Source: Candidatus Poseidoniaceae archaeon (GTDB lineage Archaea > Thermoplasmatota > Poseidoniia > Poseidoniales > Poseidoniaceae). Taken from it: a stretch of DNA of 21,925 nucleotides. This document shows positions 1 through 7,516 of this stretch, piece by piece. Every line of letters begins with the position of its first letter. The stretch's first letter is position 1. The position numbers and the translations under genes were made by a program. The notes under the pieces are model-generated. The model ran no database searches and was not told where the DNA came from. It saw only the letters and a program-made list of their open reading frames with translations. The stretch is taken from assembly GCA_013329355.1 (NCBI GenBank), contig DUKK01000024.1:1-21925 (forward strand). The letters are read 5' to 3'.

Positions 1-120
1 CGTTTGTGGGACGACGGGATAATTGACCCGAGGGATGCCCGCGATGTTCTCGGACTGTGCTTGGCTACTGCGAGAAATGCACCGCTACCAGATGATAAAT
101 TCGGCGTTTTTAGGATGTGA
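1..120 (+). CDS. Acyl-CoA carboxylase carboxyltransferase subunit, probably methylcrotonyl-CoA carboxylase beta (3' end only)
   Basis: Frame 1 is open from the left edge and stops with TGA at 118-120, giving the last 39 residues. They read [20 protein letters not shown] and end NAP...DDKFGVFRM. This tail (WDDGIIDP, then DxRxVLGL, ending FGVFRM) is typical of the biotin-dependent carboxyltransferase subunit of methylcrotonyl-CoA carboxylase. That subunit moves carboxyl from carboxybiotin to 3-methylcrotonyl-CoA in leucine degradation. The downstream LiuC-like hydratase, biotin carboxylase and biotin carrier on the same strand support the assignment. A propionyl- or geranyl-CoA carboxylase beta subunit is the main alternative, since most of the protein lies outside the window. 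Confidence 0.85.
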   Translation, partial: RLWDDGIIDPRDARDVLGLCLATARNAPLPDDKFGVFRM

Positions 121-162
121 TTAATCAATTGAAAAATCAAATTTACAATTGGAGTTTTATAT

Positions 163-1017
163 ATGAAAGAGAACCACTTATTACCTGACACTAAGTTAGT
201 ATCTGTTGCTATTGATGATGCGATTTGCAACATTACGTTAAATCGAGCCACAAAATACAATGCGATGAACGTTCAGTTAATCAATGAACTTTGTGAGGTG
301 TTTGAGTGGTCTGCCGCAAGAAGCGTTGGTCAAACAGGCGAATTGCTAGACGGTGAAGGTAACCCACATCTACGAGTCATCGTGCTTCGGGGTGCTGGAA
401 AGCATTTTTGTGCTGGTGCGGACATCAATATGATGCGCGATGCTGGGGCAAACACATCCGAGGAGAATCGCCGAGACTCAGAGCGGTTAGACCGTTTGTT
501 CAACGGTCTGTGGTCTCATCCATGCTTCACTATCGGTGCTATAACTGGTGTTGCACTAGGCGGCGGAGCGGGTTTAGTTGCATGCTTAGACCACGTAATC
601 GCAACAGAAAATGTCAAAATTGCCCTCTCGGAAGGTAAACTAGGCATCTTACCAGCCGTCATTGGACCCTACGTCTACCGCCGTTTGGGGTCAGCGTGCT
701 TTCGCAGGTTAGCGATGCAGGCCAGTAGAATCGACGCTACGGAGGCCTTACGAACTGGTTTTATCGAGCAGGTCGTTGCATCACCAGAAGCCATGGATAT
801 CGCAGTAGAGCAGTTGATTGGTGAGGTTTTGACCTCAGGGCCGTGTGCAGTTGCTCTGGCCAAAGAGTTGACACTGGGCTTTGACCGATGGACAGGAACT
901 GATGAAGAACTTCGCCAGTATACGCTTGATTTTACCAGCAGAATGCGCGGTTCTCAGGAAGGCCAAGAAGGGCTATCTTCATTTTTGGAAAAGCGCGATG
1001 CTAACTGGAAAACCTGA
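163..1017 (+). CDS. Enoyl-CoA hydratase/isomerase family protein, probable methylglutaconyl-CoA hydratase (LiuC-like)
   Basis: A crotonase-fold protein of 284 residues. The oxyanion-hole loop HFCAGAD is at about 81-87, the second glycine-rich loop ALGGGAGL at 131-138, and a conserved Glu at 157 sits in SEGKLGILPA. The following VIGPYVYRRLG resembles bacterial LiuC methylglutaconyl-CoA hydratases (LGLIPA..SPYV). It would hydrate 3-methylglutaconyl-CoA to HMG-CoA, the step after methylcrotonyl-CoA carboxylase, and it lies between the carboxyltransferase end and the biotin carboxylase. The ATG at 163 has GGAG at 151-154 eight bases upstream, which decides the start. The family is certain; the exact substrate is inferred from neighbours. 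An insert of about 15 residues before VIVLRG (around 56-70) is longer than in common crotonases. Confidence 0.88.
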   Translation: MKENHLLPDTKLVSVAIDDAICNITLNRATKYNAMNVQLINELCEVFEWSAARSVGQTGELLDGEGNPHLRVIVLRGAGKHFCAGADINMMRDAGANTSEENRRDSERLDRLFNGLWSHPCFTIGAITGVALGGGAGLVACLDHVIATENVKIALSEGKLGILPAVIGPYVYRRLGSACFRRLAMQASRIDATEALRTGFIEQVVASPEAMDIAVEQLIGEVLTSGPCAVALAKELTLGFDRWTGTDEELRQYTLDFTSRMRGSQEGQEGLSSFLEKRDANWKT

Positions 1018-1030
1018 TTACGGTGGTCAG

Positions 1031-2536
1031 ATGATTAATACAGTGCTAGTTGCTAATCGTGGTGAAATAGCCTGTCGCATTCTTCGTGCCTGTACCGAAG
1101 CTGGCTTGAGATCAGTTGCTGTTTACGCAAATAACGACGCTGGCTCAATGTTTACCGAATTAGCCTCTAAAGCGGTACCACTAATCGGGGAAACAATTGC
1201 CGAAACCTATCTCAATCAAGAGCAGATTTTACAAATTGCTGCAGCACATGACGTTGACGCAATTCACCCGGGATTTGGTTTCCTATCTGAACGTGCCGAT
1301 TTTGCTCAGGCAGTAATCGACGCTGGCATTAATTGGATTGGTCCATCGCCCAGGGCGATTGAAAAGATGGGCGACAAAATGACTGCTCGCTTGACAATGA
1401 AAGCAGCGGGAGTTCCAGTTATTCCCGGTCAAGAAATCGCCTCCGAGGACGAGGAAACCATGATTTCTGAAATCGTTGAAGCAAGTCAAAGAGTGGGTTA
1501 TCCTTTGCTGCTTAAAGCCTCATCAGGCGGTGGTGGAAAAGGCATGAGAAAGGTAGAGGATCCTGCTGAGCTCACCGACGCAATCAAAGGCGCCCGTCGA
1601 GAGGCGATTACTGCCTTTGGAGACGGTCGGGTATACGTTGAGCGTTTACTTACTGGCTCAAAGCATGTTGAAATACAGGTCTTAGCCGATAAACATGGCC
1701 GGACTATTCACCTTGGCGAGAGGGAATGTAGTGTTCAGCGACGGCATCAAAAGGTGTTTGAGGAATCGCCATGTCCTGTGATGACCGATGGACTGCGCTC
1801 ACGCATGGGCGAAGCAGCGGTTATGGCCGCACAGGCTGTTGACTATGTGGGTGCTGGAACAGTAGAGTTCCTGCTAGCATCAAACGGAGAGTTTTTCTTC
1901 TTGGAAATGAATACCAGGATTCAGGTCGAGCACCCGGTAACTGAAATGGTGACGGGGGTAGATCTGGTGCGCGAGCAATTGCGAATTGCAGCAGGGGAAC
2001 CCATGAGTTGTGGAGAGCTGATGATACGGGGTCATTCGATAGAGGTGCGCCTTTATGCTGAAGATGCTAGTAATAATTTTCTTCCAGCCATCGGACCTCT
2101 TGCGGTGTTTAGGCCCCCTTCCGGCCCAGGTATAAGGCTGGACACGGGTGTCAGAGAGGGCGATATGGTCACCCCAGATTACGATCCTATGTTAGCAAAG
2201 TTGATTGTTTGGGCTCCATCAAGGAATGAGGCATTACAACGCATGCGCAGGGCACTGGATGAATTTGTTGTGTTAGGGACGATCACTAACATACGGTTTT
2301 TGCGCGAATTGTGTGACCAACGCGAAGTAGTTTCAGGTCGAACTGACACGATGTTAATTGAACGAGTGTGGCCAGATGGCTGGCAACCAGATTATTCTGA
2401 TTCAACGTTTGATGCTGCACTGATAGTTGCTGCAGTGAGTGAGAGTGCTGGGCTCAATAAATCTAGGTTGATGACAACAGAATCTACCAACGACCTTATC
2501 AGTCCATTCCAGACCTTGAGTCGGAGGTATCCATGA
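1031..2536 (+). CDS. Biotin carboxylase subunit of an acyl-CoA carboxylase (MCC alpha N-terminal part)
   Basis: ATP-dependent carboxylation of biotin on a carrier protein. From the ATG at 1031 the protein has 501 residues and starts MINTVLVANRGEIACRIL, the standard start of the family. It has the ATP-grasp glycine loop KASSGGGGKGM at about 162-172, ERECSVQRRHQK at about 230-241, and the catalytic EMNTRIQVEHP at about 292-302. The frame stays open upstream to 881, but that stretch overlaps the hydratase gene and matches nothing in the family, so 1031 is preferred; it is 13 bases after the hydratase stop. The last ~60 residues extend past the biotin carboxylase fold and end SPFQTLSRRYP, like the linker before the BT and biotin domains of MCC alpha. 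The gene then stops and overlaps the carrier gene by ATGA. Confidence 0.92.
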   Translation: MINTVLVANRGEIACRILRACTEAGLRSVAVYANNDAGSMFTELASKAVPLIGETIAETYLNQEQILQIAAAHDVDAIHPGFGFLSERADFAQAVIDAGINWIGPSPRAIEKMGDKMTARLTMKAAGVPVIPGQEIASEDEETMISEIVEASQRVGYPLLLKASSGGGGKGMRKVEDPAELTDAIKGARREAITAFGDGRVYVERLLTGSKHVEIQVLADKHGRTIHLGERECSVQRRHQKVFEESPCPVMTDGLRSRMGEAAVMAAQAVDYVGAGTVEFLLASNGEFFFLEMNTRIQVEHPVTEMVTGVDLVREQLRIAAGEPMSCGELMIRGHSIEVRLYAEDASNNFLPAIGPLAVFRPPSGPGIRLDTGVREGDMVTPDYDPMLAKLIVWAPSRNEALQRMRRALDEFVVLGTITNIRFLRELCDQREVVSGRTDTMLIERVWPDGWQPDYSDSTFDAALIVAAVSESAGLNKSRLMTTESTNDLISPFQTLSRRYP

Positions 2537-2997
2537 TGCATCATGAATTCAAATATGATGGTGAAAAATACGAAATCACCATCGCTAAGGATGGCCAAAC
2601 CTGGTTACTGGGCGATTATACGGCAATATTATGTGATGATAACAGGATTATTGTAACCGGTCCGGAAGGGGTTTCAAAATTCGCCCATTCTGCCAAAGTT
2701 CGAGACATGTGGTGGATACATTACGATGGCCATATTTTCTGTCTTGAAAAAACCGAACCGGGTTCGCAAGATAACGATGCAGAGCAAGGAATGACGGCTC
2801 CGATGCCCGGTAAAATTCTCGAGGTCAAAGTCAAGACTGGTCAAACAGTAGATGCCGGTGAATTGTTAATGGTGATGGAAGCCATGAAAATGGAGCATCG
2901 TATAGTTGCTCCCAAAACGGGCACTATCTCTAGAGTTGGTTTCTCTGTTGGCGACCAGGTTCAACAAGGAGATACTCTGGTAGAGATGGCTGACTAG
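2533..2997 (+). CDS. Biotin carboxyl carrier protein (MCC alpha C-terminal part as a separate gene)
   Basis: A 154-residue protein. Residues 1-75 form strand-rich sequence (HEFKYDGEKYEITI ... WWIHYDGHIFCLE) resembling part of the BT domain that links carboxylase and carrier in MCC/PCC alpha chains. Residues 87-153 are a biotinyl/lipoyl domain with APMPGKI and the biotinylation motif EAMKM, so Lys119 should carry biotin. The start ATG overlaps the carboxylase stop (ATGATG, TGA at 2534-2536), a translational-coupling arrangement; an ATG one codon later is an equally possible start. The two products sum to about 655 residues, close to a fused MCC alpha chain, so this looks like a gene split rather than a classical short AccB. 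Its stop overlaps the stop of the convergent gene. Confidence 0.9.
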   Translation: MMHHEFKYDGEKYEITIAKDGQTWLLGDYTAILCDDNRIIVTGPEGVSKFAHSAKVRDMWWIHYDGHIFCLEKTEPGSQDNDAEQGMTAPMPGKILEVKVKTGQTVDAGELLMVMEAMKMEHRIVAPKTGTISRVGFSVGDQVQQGDTLVEMAD

Positions 2998-4754
2998 ATT
3001 CGCCTGCGTAATTTCTCCATCAAATCATCAGCGGTTGAAAGATGTGCCAAACATTGGTCAATGTTTCCTGCTGCAGCCTCATCACGGGCCTTTGCTACTG
3101 ATGCCTCGCAATGAGCCCGTTCTTTATCGTCGCTTTTGACCATTGCCGCCTCAAGTTGATTTCGGAGAATTTTCCACTCTTCAGTTACAAAATCCAATAA
3201 TTCTGTGACCTCCTCTAGTTCTTTGCCAGTTTTGTCGAGTTCACCTGTCAAGCGAGACAGTAGGGTTGCGGCGTGTGTCCATTGCTTGTCATCAGCCGCT
3301 TTGGTGATCGCGGCCATTTTCGCTTCCCACACTTCACTGTCCTGTCGGTTTTCAAACTGTTTTACTAGTTTCTTCTTTTGCCGTAAAGCCCTCCTAGTCT
3401 CATCCATAGCCTCCCGTTCAGCTTTAATTGTTCTCACAACGCCGTCGGCTAAACCAACTGCCTGGCTAGCGTTGCCTGATTCCAGAGCGGCTGTTGCGTG
3501 GTTAATTCTGGTATTGAGTTCGGAAACGTCTAATCCATCGGCTTGCTGTAATTGTCTCTCAGCCTCCTTAATCGCCTCTGCTGCCCTATCCAATGCGTCG
3601 TCGCCAGCCGCAAGTTGTGCAGGAATTGTGAATGCATATTCAAAGGCCTTTTTTGGTGCCTCGTTGGCCAACTTATTTTTGGCATCTGATAACATTTCAT
3701 GAAGTTGGTTGAAACTCTCGCCGGCTTTGCCATCCAGCAATTGGCTCGCCTCAGTTATGGCTTGTTCAGCTTTCTGCCACCATTCAATAACCTCTACAGC
3801 TCGCTTTTTTGCTTGTCTAAACAGCATTTCGCCTTCTCTTAGAGAACCAAGCTCGATTTCTCTAAGACCCATGTCGTATGATTTTCTGGCCCTTTTAGCA
3901 CTAGGAGCAATCGCTTCTGCCGCTGCTACTGAATTCATTGCATCTTGCTTGACGACTTGCACATCCCCCGCCAATGATAGTGCTCGCTCAATATCTTCTT
4001 CAGCATCATCAAGCAGTCGCATACCTAATTCTGGGTCTACGTGTCCTTCTTCTCGAGCGGTTATTACCAAGCTTGATGCTTGGTCAACTGCAGCATTTTC
4101 ACTCTTAAGTAGCAGGATTCTGCTTTCCAATTTGTCGAGACGCTGCCTGAATTTCTTCCGCAGATCTTTTTGTTCATCTCCAACAACCCAAATGTAACCA
4201 GTCAAGCTACCCCCAGTGAGTAATACGATGATACATGCTATCCATTCGACAGAGTATGGTGTTGGAATGTTACCAACGAAAATTGAGAATGCTGCTATGC
4301 AGCCGACTCCAGTCATTAGCGCCCTAAATCGCTGGACATCCAAACCACCGACTAGCACAATCCTCGAGTAATAAAAACAGGAAGCTCCAGCAATAATCAC
4401 CATAGTCGGTCCAAGCAAATTTGTTAGGGTAAATCCGTTGATTTCTCTTACCGCAATTATCAATAAAATTGGCCATGAAATTGTTGCACAGGCGCCAATT
4501 CTGGTTCTCGAACTTGGATTTGTTAAACCAATATCTTGGACTAACAGGCCCCATATCAGCACTATTATCGGCATTCCGAGACCGTTTAACAGACCGGCCT
4601 CTCCTTTCGCAGCAGCTGCTAAATTGGGCCATACTAGCCATATCGCACCCAGCAAAATAATTACGGAAGATGCCCCGATCAGCCTCTCCAGTCTGGCCTT
4701 TCGTTGCTTTATTGCTGCTTGGATAGCGCTTTCGACATCAGCCCACGCATCCAT
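2994..4754 (-). CDS. Six-TM membrane protein with a long repeated helical C-terminal region, function unknown
   Basis: I do not recognise the family. Counting from the first in-frame start (4766, 590 residues), hydrophobic segments lie at about 30-51, 60-81, 91-106, 116-138, 148-166 and 173-195. A charged, Ala/Glu/Lys-rich helical region follows to the end. This region holds six degenerate helix-turn-helix units whose turns fall near residues 241, 307, 369, 431, 494 and 568. Turn sequences such as LGSLREGEM, ESGNASQAV and AAGNIDQCL recall TPR-like hairpins. I prefer the ATG at 4754 (MDAWADVESAI, 586 residues) because a TATA-like element lies 25-30 bases upstream and no Shine-Dalgarno is seen, which suggests leaderless initiation. 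The topology suggests a cytoplasmic scaffold tethered to the membrane. It is divergent from pyrB and tail-to-tail with the biotin carrier. Confidence 0.8.
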   Translation of the reverse strand: MDAWADVESAIQAAIKQRKARLERLIGASSVIILLGAIWLVWPNLAAAAKGEAGLLNGLGMPIIVLIWGLLVQDIGLTNPSSRTRIGACATISWPILLIIAVREINGFTLTNLLGPTMVIIAGASCFYYSRIVLVGGLDVQRFRALMTGVGCIAAFSIFVGNIPTPYSVEWIACIIVLLTGGSLTGYIWVVGDEQKDLRKKFRQRLDKLESRILLLKSENAAVDQASSLVITAREEGHVDPELGMRLLDDAEEDIERALSLAGDVQVVKQDAMNSVAAAEAIAPSAKRARKSYDMGLREIELGSLREGEMLFRQAKKRAVEVIEWWQKAEQAITEASQLLDGKAGESFNQLHEMLSDAKNKLANEAPKKAFEYAFTIPAQLAAGDDALDRAAEAIKEAERQLQQADGLDVSELNTRINHATAALESGNASQAVGLADGVVRTIKAEREAMDETRRALRQKKKLVKQFENRQDSEVWEAKMAAITKAADDKQWTHAATLLSRLTGELDKTGKELEEVTELLDFVTEEWKILRNQLEAAMVKSDDKERAHCEASVAKARDEAAAGNIDQCLAHLSTADDLMEKLRRRI

Positions 4755-4776
4755 GGACAGCCACAATCGGCCTCAA

Positions 4777-4786
4777 ACATATACTA
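4777..4786 (-). promoter_or_regulatory. Candidate TATA box for the leaderless six-TM gene
   Basis: On the - strand the bases read AGTATATGTT. The element is centred about 27 bases before the ATG at 4754, the spacing expected between an archaeal TATA box and the transcription start of a leaderless mRNA. No purine-rich ribosome site precedes that ATG. This is a pattern match only. Confidence 0.35.
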
Positions 4787-4863
4787 TCCCCATCATTTCA
4801 TCATCACGGATTTATTCTCTGTTAGAAAAGACAATGTTCATGAGATTGTTGTTACCGTTTCGT

Positions 4864-4872
4864 GGGGAGGGG
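4864..4872 (+). promoter_or_regulatory. Shine-Dalgarno site that fixes the pyrB start
   Basis: GGGGAGGGG lies five bases before the ATG at 4878. It supports that start over the in-frame extension reaching back to 4704, which would run into the divergent membrane-protein gene. Confidence 0.65.
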
Positions 4873-4877
4873 CGGCT

Positions 4878-5828
4878 ATGGGCGGACTAATTACCATGGA
4901 TGATTTAACCAATGAGGAAATTATTGCGATTTTAGATGACGCTGAAAGGCTACTTCCCGTAGCAAAAGGCGAACTATACCTACCTCTGCTGCGGGGAAGA
5001 ATTCTTGGAAATTTATTCTTTGAACCGAGCACTAGGACACGGATGTCGTTCGAGACTGCAATGAAACGTTTGGGTGGCGATGTTGTCAACCTTGGGGATG
5101 TTAAAACCTCATCAGTCGTCAAGGGTGAGACATTGTTTGACACGATTCAGATGGTGGATGGCTATACCGATATAATTGCTATGCGCCATCCCCGACAGGG
5201 TGCAGCACAGTATGCACAGGATTCTGCTCGCGTCCCCATCTTAAATGGTGGCGATGGAGCAGGCCACCACCCAACACAAACCATGCTAGATTTGTTCACC
5301 ATTAGACAAGCTCACGGTAAATTAGACGGTCTAAAGGTCGTCCTCGCTGGTGATTTGAGGTATGGTAGAACTGTTCACTCGTTGTCACATGCGCTAACTA
5401 GATTCGATTGTGAACTGGTCTTCGCCAGCCCAGAACTACTGCGGATGCCCAGAGATATTGTCGCAGATTTATCAGCACACGGGGCAAAAATAACCGAAAC
5501 AGAAGACCTTTACTCAATGATGAACGACGCTGATGTTATCTACATGACTAGGATACAGAAAGAAAGATTCTCAGATGAAGACGAGTATGCTAAGGTTGCC
5601 GGTGCATACAAACTTCACTCCAGCGATCTGAATGATGTAAAAGCCGATATGATAATTATGCATCCGCTTCCGAGAGTTGATGAAATTCACCCATCAGTTG
5701 ACGCAACACGACATGCTAGATACTTCGAGCAAGCGTTCAATGGAGTAGTTGCTAGAATGGCACTACTGTGCAAATTGCTAGGCGTCTCTGTGCCTAAAAA
5801 TGTCGAGAAAGAAGGGAGTGCATTATGA
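4878..5828 (+). CDS. pyrB: Aspartate carbamoyltransferase catalytic subunit
   Basis: Condenses carbamoyl phosphate with aspartate to form carbamoyl aspartate, the committed step of pyrimidine synthesis. From ATG 4878 the protein has 316 residues, normal for the family, and begins MGGLITMDDLTNEEI, matching the usual HLISMDDLS start. The carbamoyl-phosphate loop FEPSTRTR is at about 48-55. The Ser and Lys of SSVVKGE near 78-83, RHP at about 103-105, HPTQ at about 131-134 and PLPR at about 263-266 are all present, so the active site is complete. The frame is open upstream to 4704, but that extension would overlap the divergent gene and is not family sequence. pyrI follows with an overlap of a few bases. 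Confidence 0.96.
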   Translation: MGGLITMDDLTNEEIIAILDDAERLLPVAKGELYLPLLRGRILGNLFFEPSTRTRMSFETAMKRLGGDVVNLGDVKTSSVVKGETLFDTIQMVDGYTDIIAMRHPRQGAAQYAQDSARVPILNGGDGAGHHPTQTMLDLFTIRQAHGKLDGLKVVLAGDLRYGRTVHSLSHALTRFDCELVFASPELLRMPRDIVADLSAHGAKITETEDLYSMMNDADVIYMTRIQKERFSDEDEYAKVAGAYKLHSSDLNDVKADMIIMHPLPRVDEIHPSVDATRHARYFEQAFNGVVARMALLCKLLGVSVPKNVEKEGSAL

Positions 5829-6304
5829 TGTCAAACGAACATAGCATGAGGAGAGTAACCGCAATTAGGAATGGAACAGTGATTGATCACATACCGCAAG
5901 GTCATGCATTAACAGTGCTTGAGATGCTAGGAATCAATGATAAGACCTCGGTACCGGTGTCACTTGTGATGAACGTACCGTCGAAAAAGATGGGCTCAAA
6001 GGATATCATCAAAGTCGAGGACAGAGAGCTTACGCAAGGCGAATTAGACCGTCTAGCATTGGTTGCACCAGATGCTCACGTGGCCATCATACGAGCTTAC
6101 ACCGTTGCTGAGAAAATGACAATCAATCTCGGTGAGGAGGTAGTTAATGTGGTAAGGTGCACTATGTCGAACTGCATTACATCCAATCCGCGTGAGCCGC
6201 TGCCGCACAGGTTGAAAGTCATCTCAAGATTTCCATTACAGTTACGTTGTCACTATTGTGGTAGAACGCAAAATTTGGTTGAATTAGTCAAGAACGTCAT
6301 ATAA
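5825..6304 (+). CDS. pyrI: Aspartate carbamoyltransferase regulatory subunit
   Basis: Nucleotide-binding regulatory chain that joins PyrB trimers into the allosteric holoenzyme. Up to 159 residues. The core starts RRVTAIRNGTVIDHIP, as in other PyrI proteins, with the nucleotide-binding domain to about residue 105. The C-terminal zinc domain has all four cysteines: C112, C117, C142 and C145 (RCTMSNC ... RCHYCG). The first ATG overlaps the pyrB stop as ATGATG, so the genes are translationally coupled. A second ATG follows at once at 5828, and a third at 5846 (MRRVTAI) would give the usual family length; the exact start is uncertain. Presence of PyrI implies feedback control of pyrimidine flux. 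Confidence 0.95.
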   Translation: MMSNEHSMRRVTAIRNGTVIDHIPQGHALTVLEMLGINDKTSVPVSLVMNVPSKKMGSKDIIKVEDRELTQGELDRLALVAPDAHVAIIRAYTVAEKMTINLGEEVVNVVRCTMSNCITSNPREPLPHRLKVISRFPLQLRCHYCGRTQNLVELVKNVI

Positions 6305-6396
6305 ATCATCTGACTAATAAATTAAGGCTGCAGAATCAACTTATTGGTGAGTGTTTAGGGGTAAACCTTAGATTAACAACGGCATGACCCAAAAAT

Positions 6397-7458
6397 ATGC
6401 CAGAGTTTTCCAAAGTTGGTATCGATTCCAAGCGAACTACTGCGGCAAGTGTTGCGATTGTCGGTTTAGTGGTATATCTTGCGCTTATCCATCTTAAGTC
6501 GATATTAATGCCATTAGCGATTGCAGTGTTGCTTTACTTCATTATCAAACCGCCGGAACAATACATATACCGTAAAATTGGCAATCGGTTATTTTCCTAT
6601 GCTACGGTAATCTTGACATTCATCATTACCATGTATTTCATTTCGATTTTTCTCTACGACAATCTATCACAATTCATTGACGAAGTGCCAGAGATAACCG
6701 CAGCATTCGAGGAAAAGCGAGCCAAGTATGCTGATTCAAACCTGTACGGACTTGAGGCTATATTCTCTGATGCTGACTTGATAGCTGGGATTGCCTCACC
6801 CAGTAACATTGAGACTTTTGTATTGGCCATACTAGGCTCTCTTGGTGGCTTTTTTGCTACGTTGATAACCGTTCTTATATTCTTATTATTCATTGTTCTA
6901 GAAGAACACACCATCGCTAAGAGGTTTAGTGCAGCCTTTCCCAATTCGTATGACAGGGCAAAAAAAATTGTTGGTGAGTCGACAGATTCTATCACCGCAT
7001 ATGTCGTATCAAAGGTAACATGTAGTGCCGGTCAAGCGTTGGTAATGACCATCATAATATCCCCGATTGGTTTTGATTTACCAGGTTGGTTTTTGTTTGG
7101 AATTCTATGCTTTTTGTTAGACTTTATTCCAATATTGGGCGCATTATTTGCCACCATACCGCCAGTTATCATTGGGTTTGTTATGCTAGAACCTCTGTCG
7201 GCTTTGCTGATGGTTGTTCTTTTAGTCGGCAATCAGCAGGTTTTCGGCTCCTTTGTTGAGCCGAACTTGTCAGGTGCAAAAATTGGTATTTCTCCATTTG
7301 TGTTACTTTTGACGGTAATGTTGTTTTCCCAAGTATGGGGTATTGCTGGAGCGATTATTGGCGCTCCAATCATCATCATTGCTAGATTAATCCTTGACGA
7401 GAATGAGCGGACAAGACCAGTAGCCATGATGATGGCAAATGATGTTGAGGAAGAATAG
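6397..7458 (+). CDS. AI-2E family transporter (permease of the YdiK/TqsA/PerM type)
   Basis: A multi-pass membrane protein of 353 residues. An N-terminal pair of hydrophobic segments (about 17-45) is followed by another at about 64-85, a soluble stretch (about 90-135) and the C-terminal membrane half. That half has the family signature: LDFIPILGALFATIPP at about 240-256 and FVEPNLSGAKIGISPFVLLL at about 286-305, ending GAIIGAPIIIIARLIL. Family members have been linked to autoinducer-2 export or Na+/H+ exchange, so the substrate cannot be named. No Shine-Dalgarno precedes the ATG at 6397 and there are 92 bases to the pyrI stop, so it probably has its own leaderless transcript. The gene ends in a palindrome shared with the next intergenic region. 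Confidence 0.85.
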   Translation: MPEFSKVGIDSKRTTAASVAIVGLVVYLALIHLKSILMPLAIAVLLYFIIKPPEQYIYRKIGNRLFSYATVILTFIITMYFISIFLYDNLSQFIDEVPEITAAFEEKRAKYADSNLYGLEAIFSDADLIAGIASPSNIETFVLAILGSLGGFFATLITVLIFLLFIVLEEHTIAKRFSAAFPNSYDRAKKIVGESTDSITAYVVSKVTCSAGQALVMTIIISPIGFDLPGWFLFGILCFLLDFIPILGALFATIPPVIIGFVMLEPLSALLMVVLLVGNQQVFGSFVEPNLSGAKIGISPFVLLLTVMLFSQVWGIAGAIIGAPIIIIARLILDENERTRPVAMMMANDVEEE

Positions 7459-7471
7459 AATATGCATATTC
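7458..7471. repeat. Perfect 14-base palindrome between the AI-2E and metal-exporter genes
   Basis: GAATATGCATATTC is its own reverse complement. It begins at the last base of the AI-2E gene stop codon and lies 45 bases before the ATG of the exporter-like gene, where an operator or upstream promoter element could sit. It could also be chance in AT-rich DNA. No second copy was noticed in the window. Confidence 0.55.
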
Positions 7472-7516
7472 AATTTGTCGACTAACACTTATTGATTCGA
7501 ACTCAGTGGTATACCC

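Noticed and set aside
881..1030. N-terminal extension of the biotin carboxylase frame upstream of 1031
   Set aside because: It overlaps the hydratase gene in another frame, has no family resemblance, and the standard family start is at 1031.
3205..4197. Two Ser-rich + strand frames of about 160 residues
   Set aside because: They lie wholly antisense to the coiled-coil part of the six-TM gene; their Ser/Ala-rich composition is what its reverse complement gives.
4704..4877. N-terminal extension of the pyrB frame
   Set aside because: It runs into the divergent membrane-protein gene; family length and a Shine-Dalgarno both point to ATG 4878.
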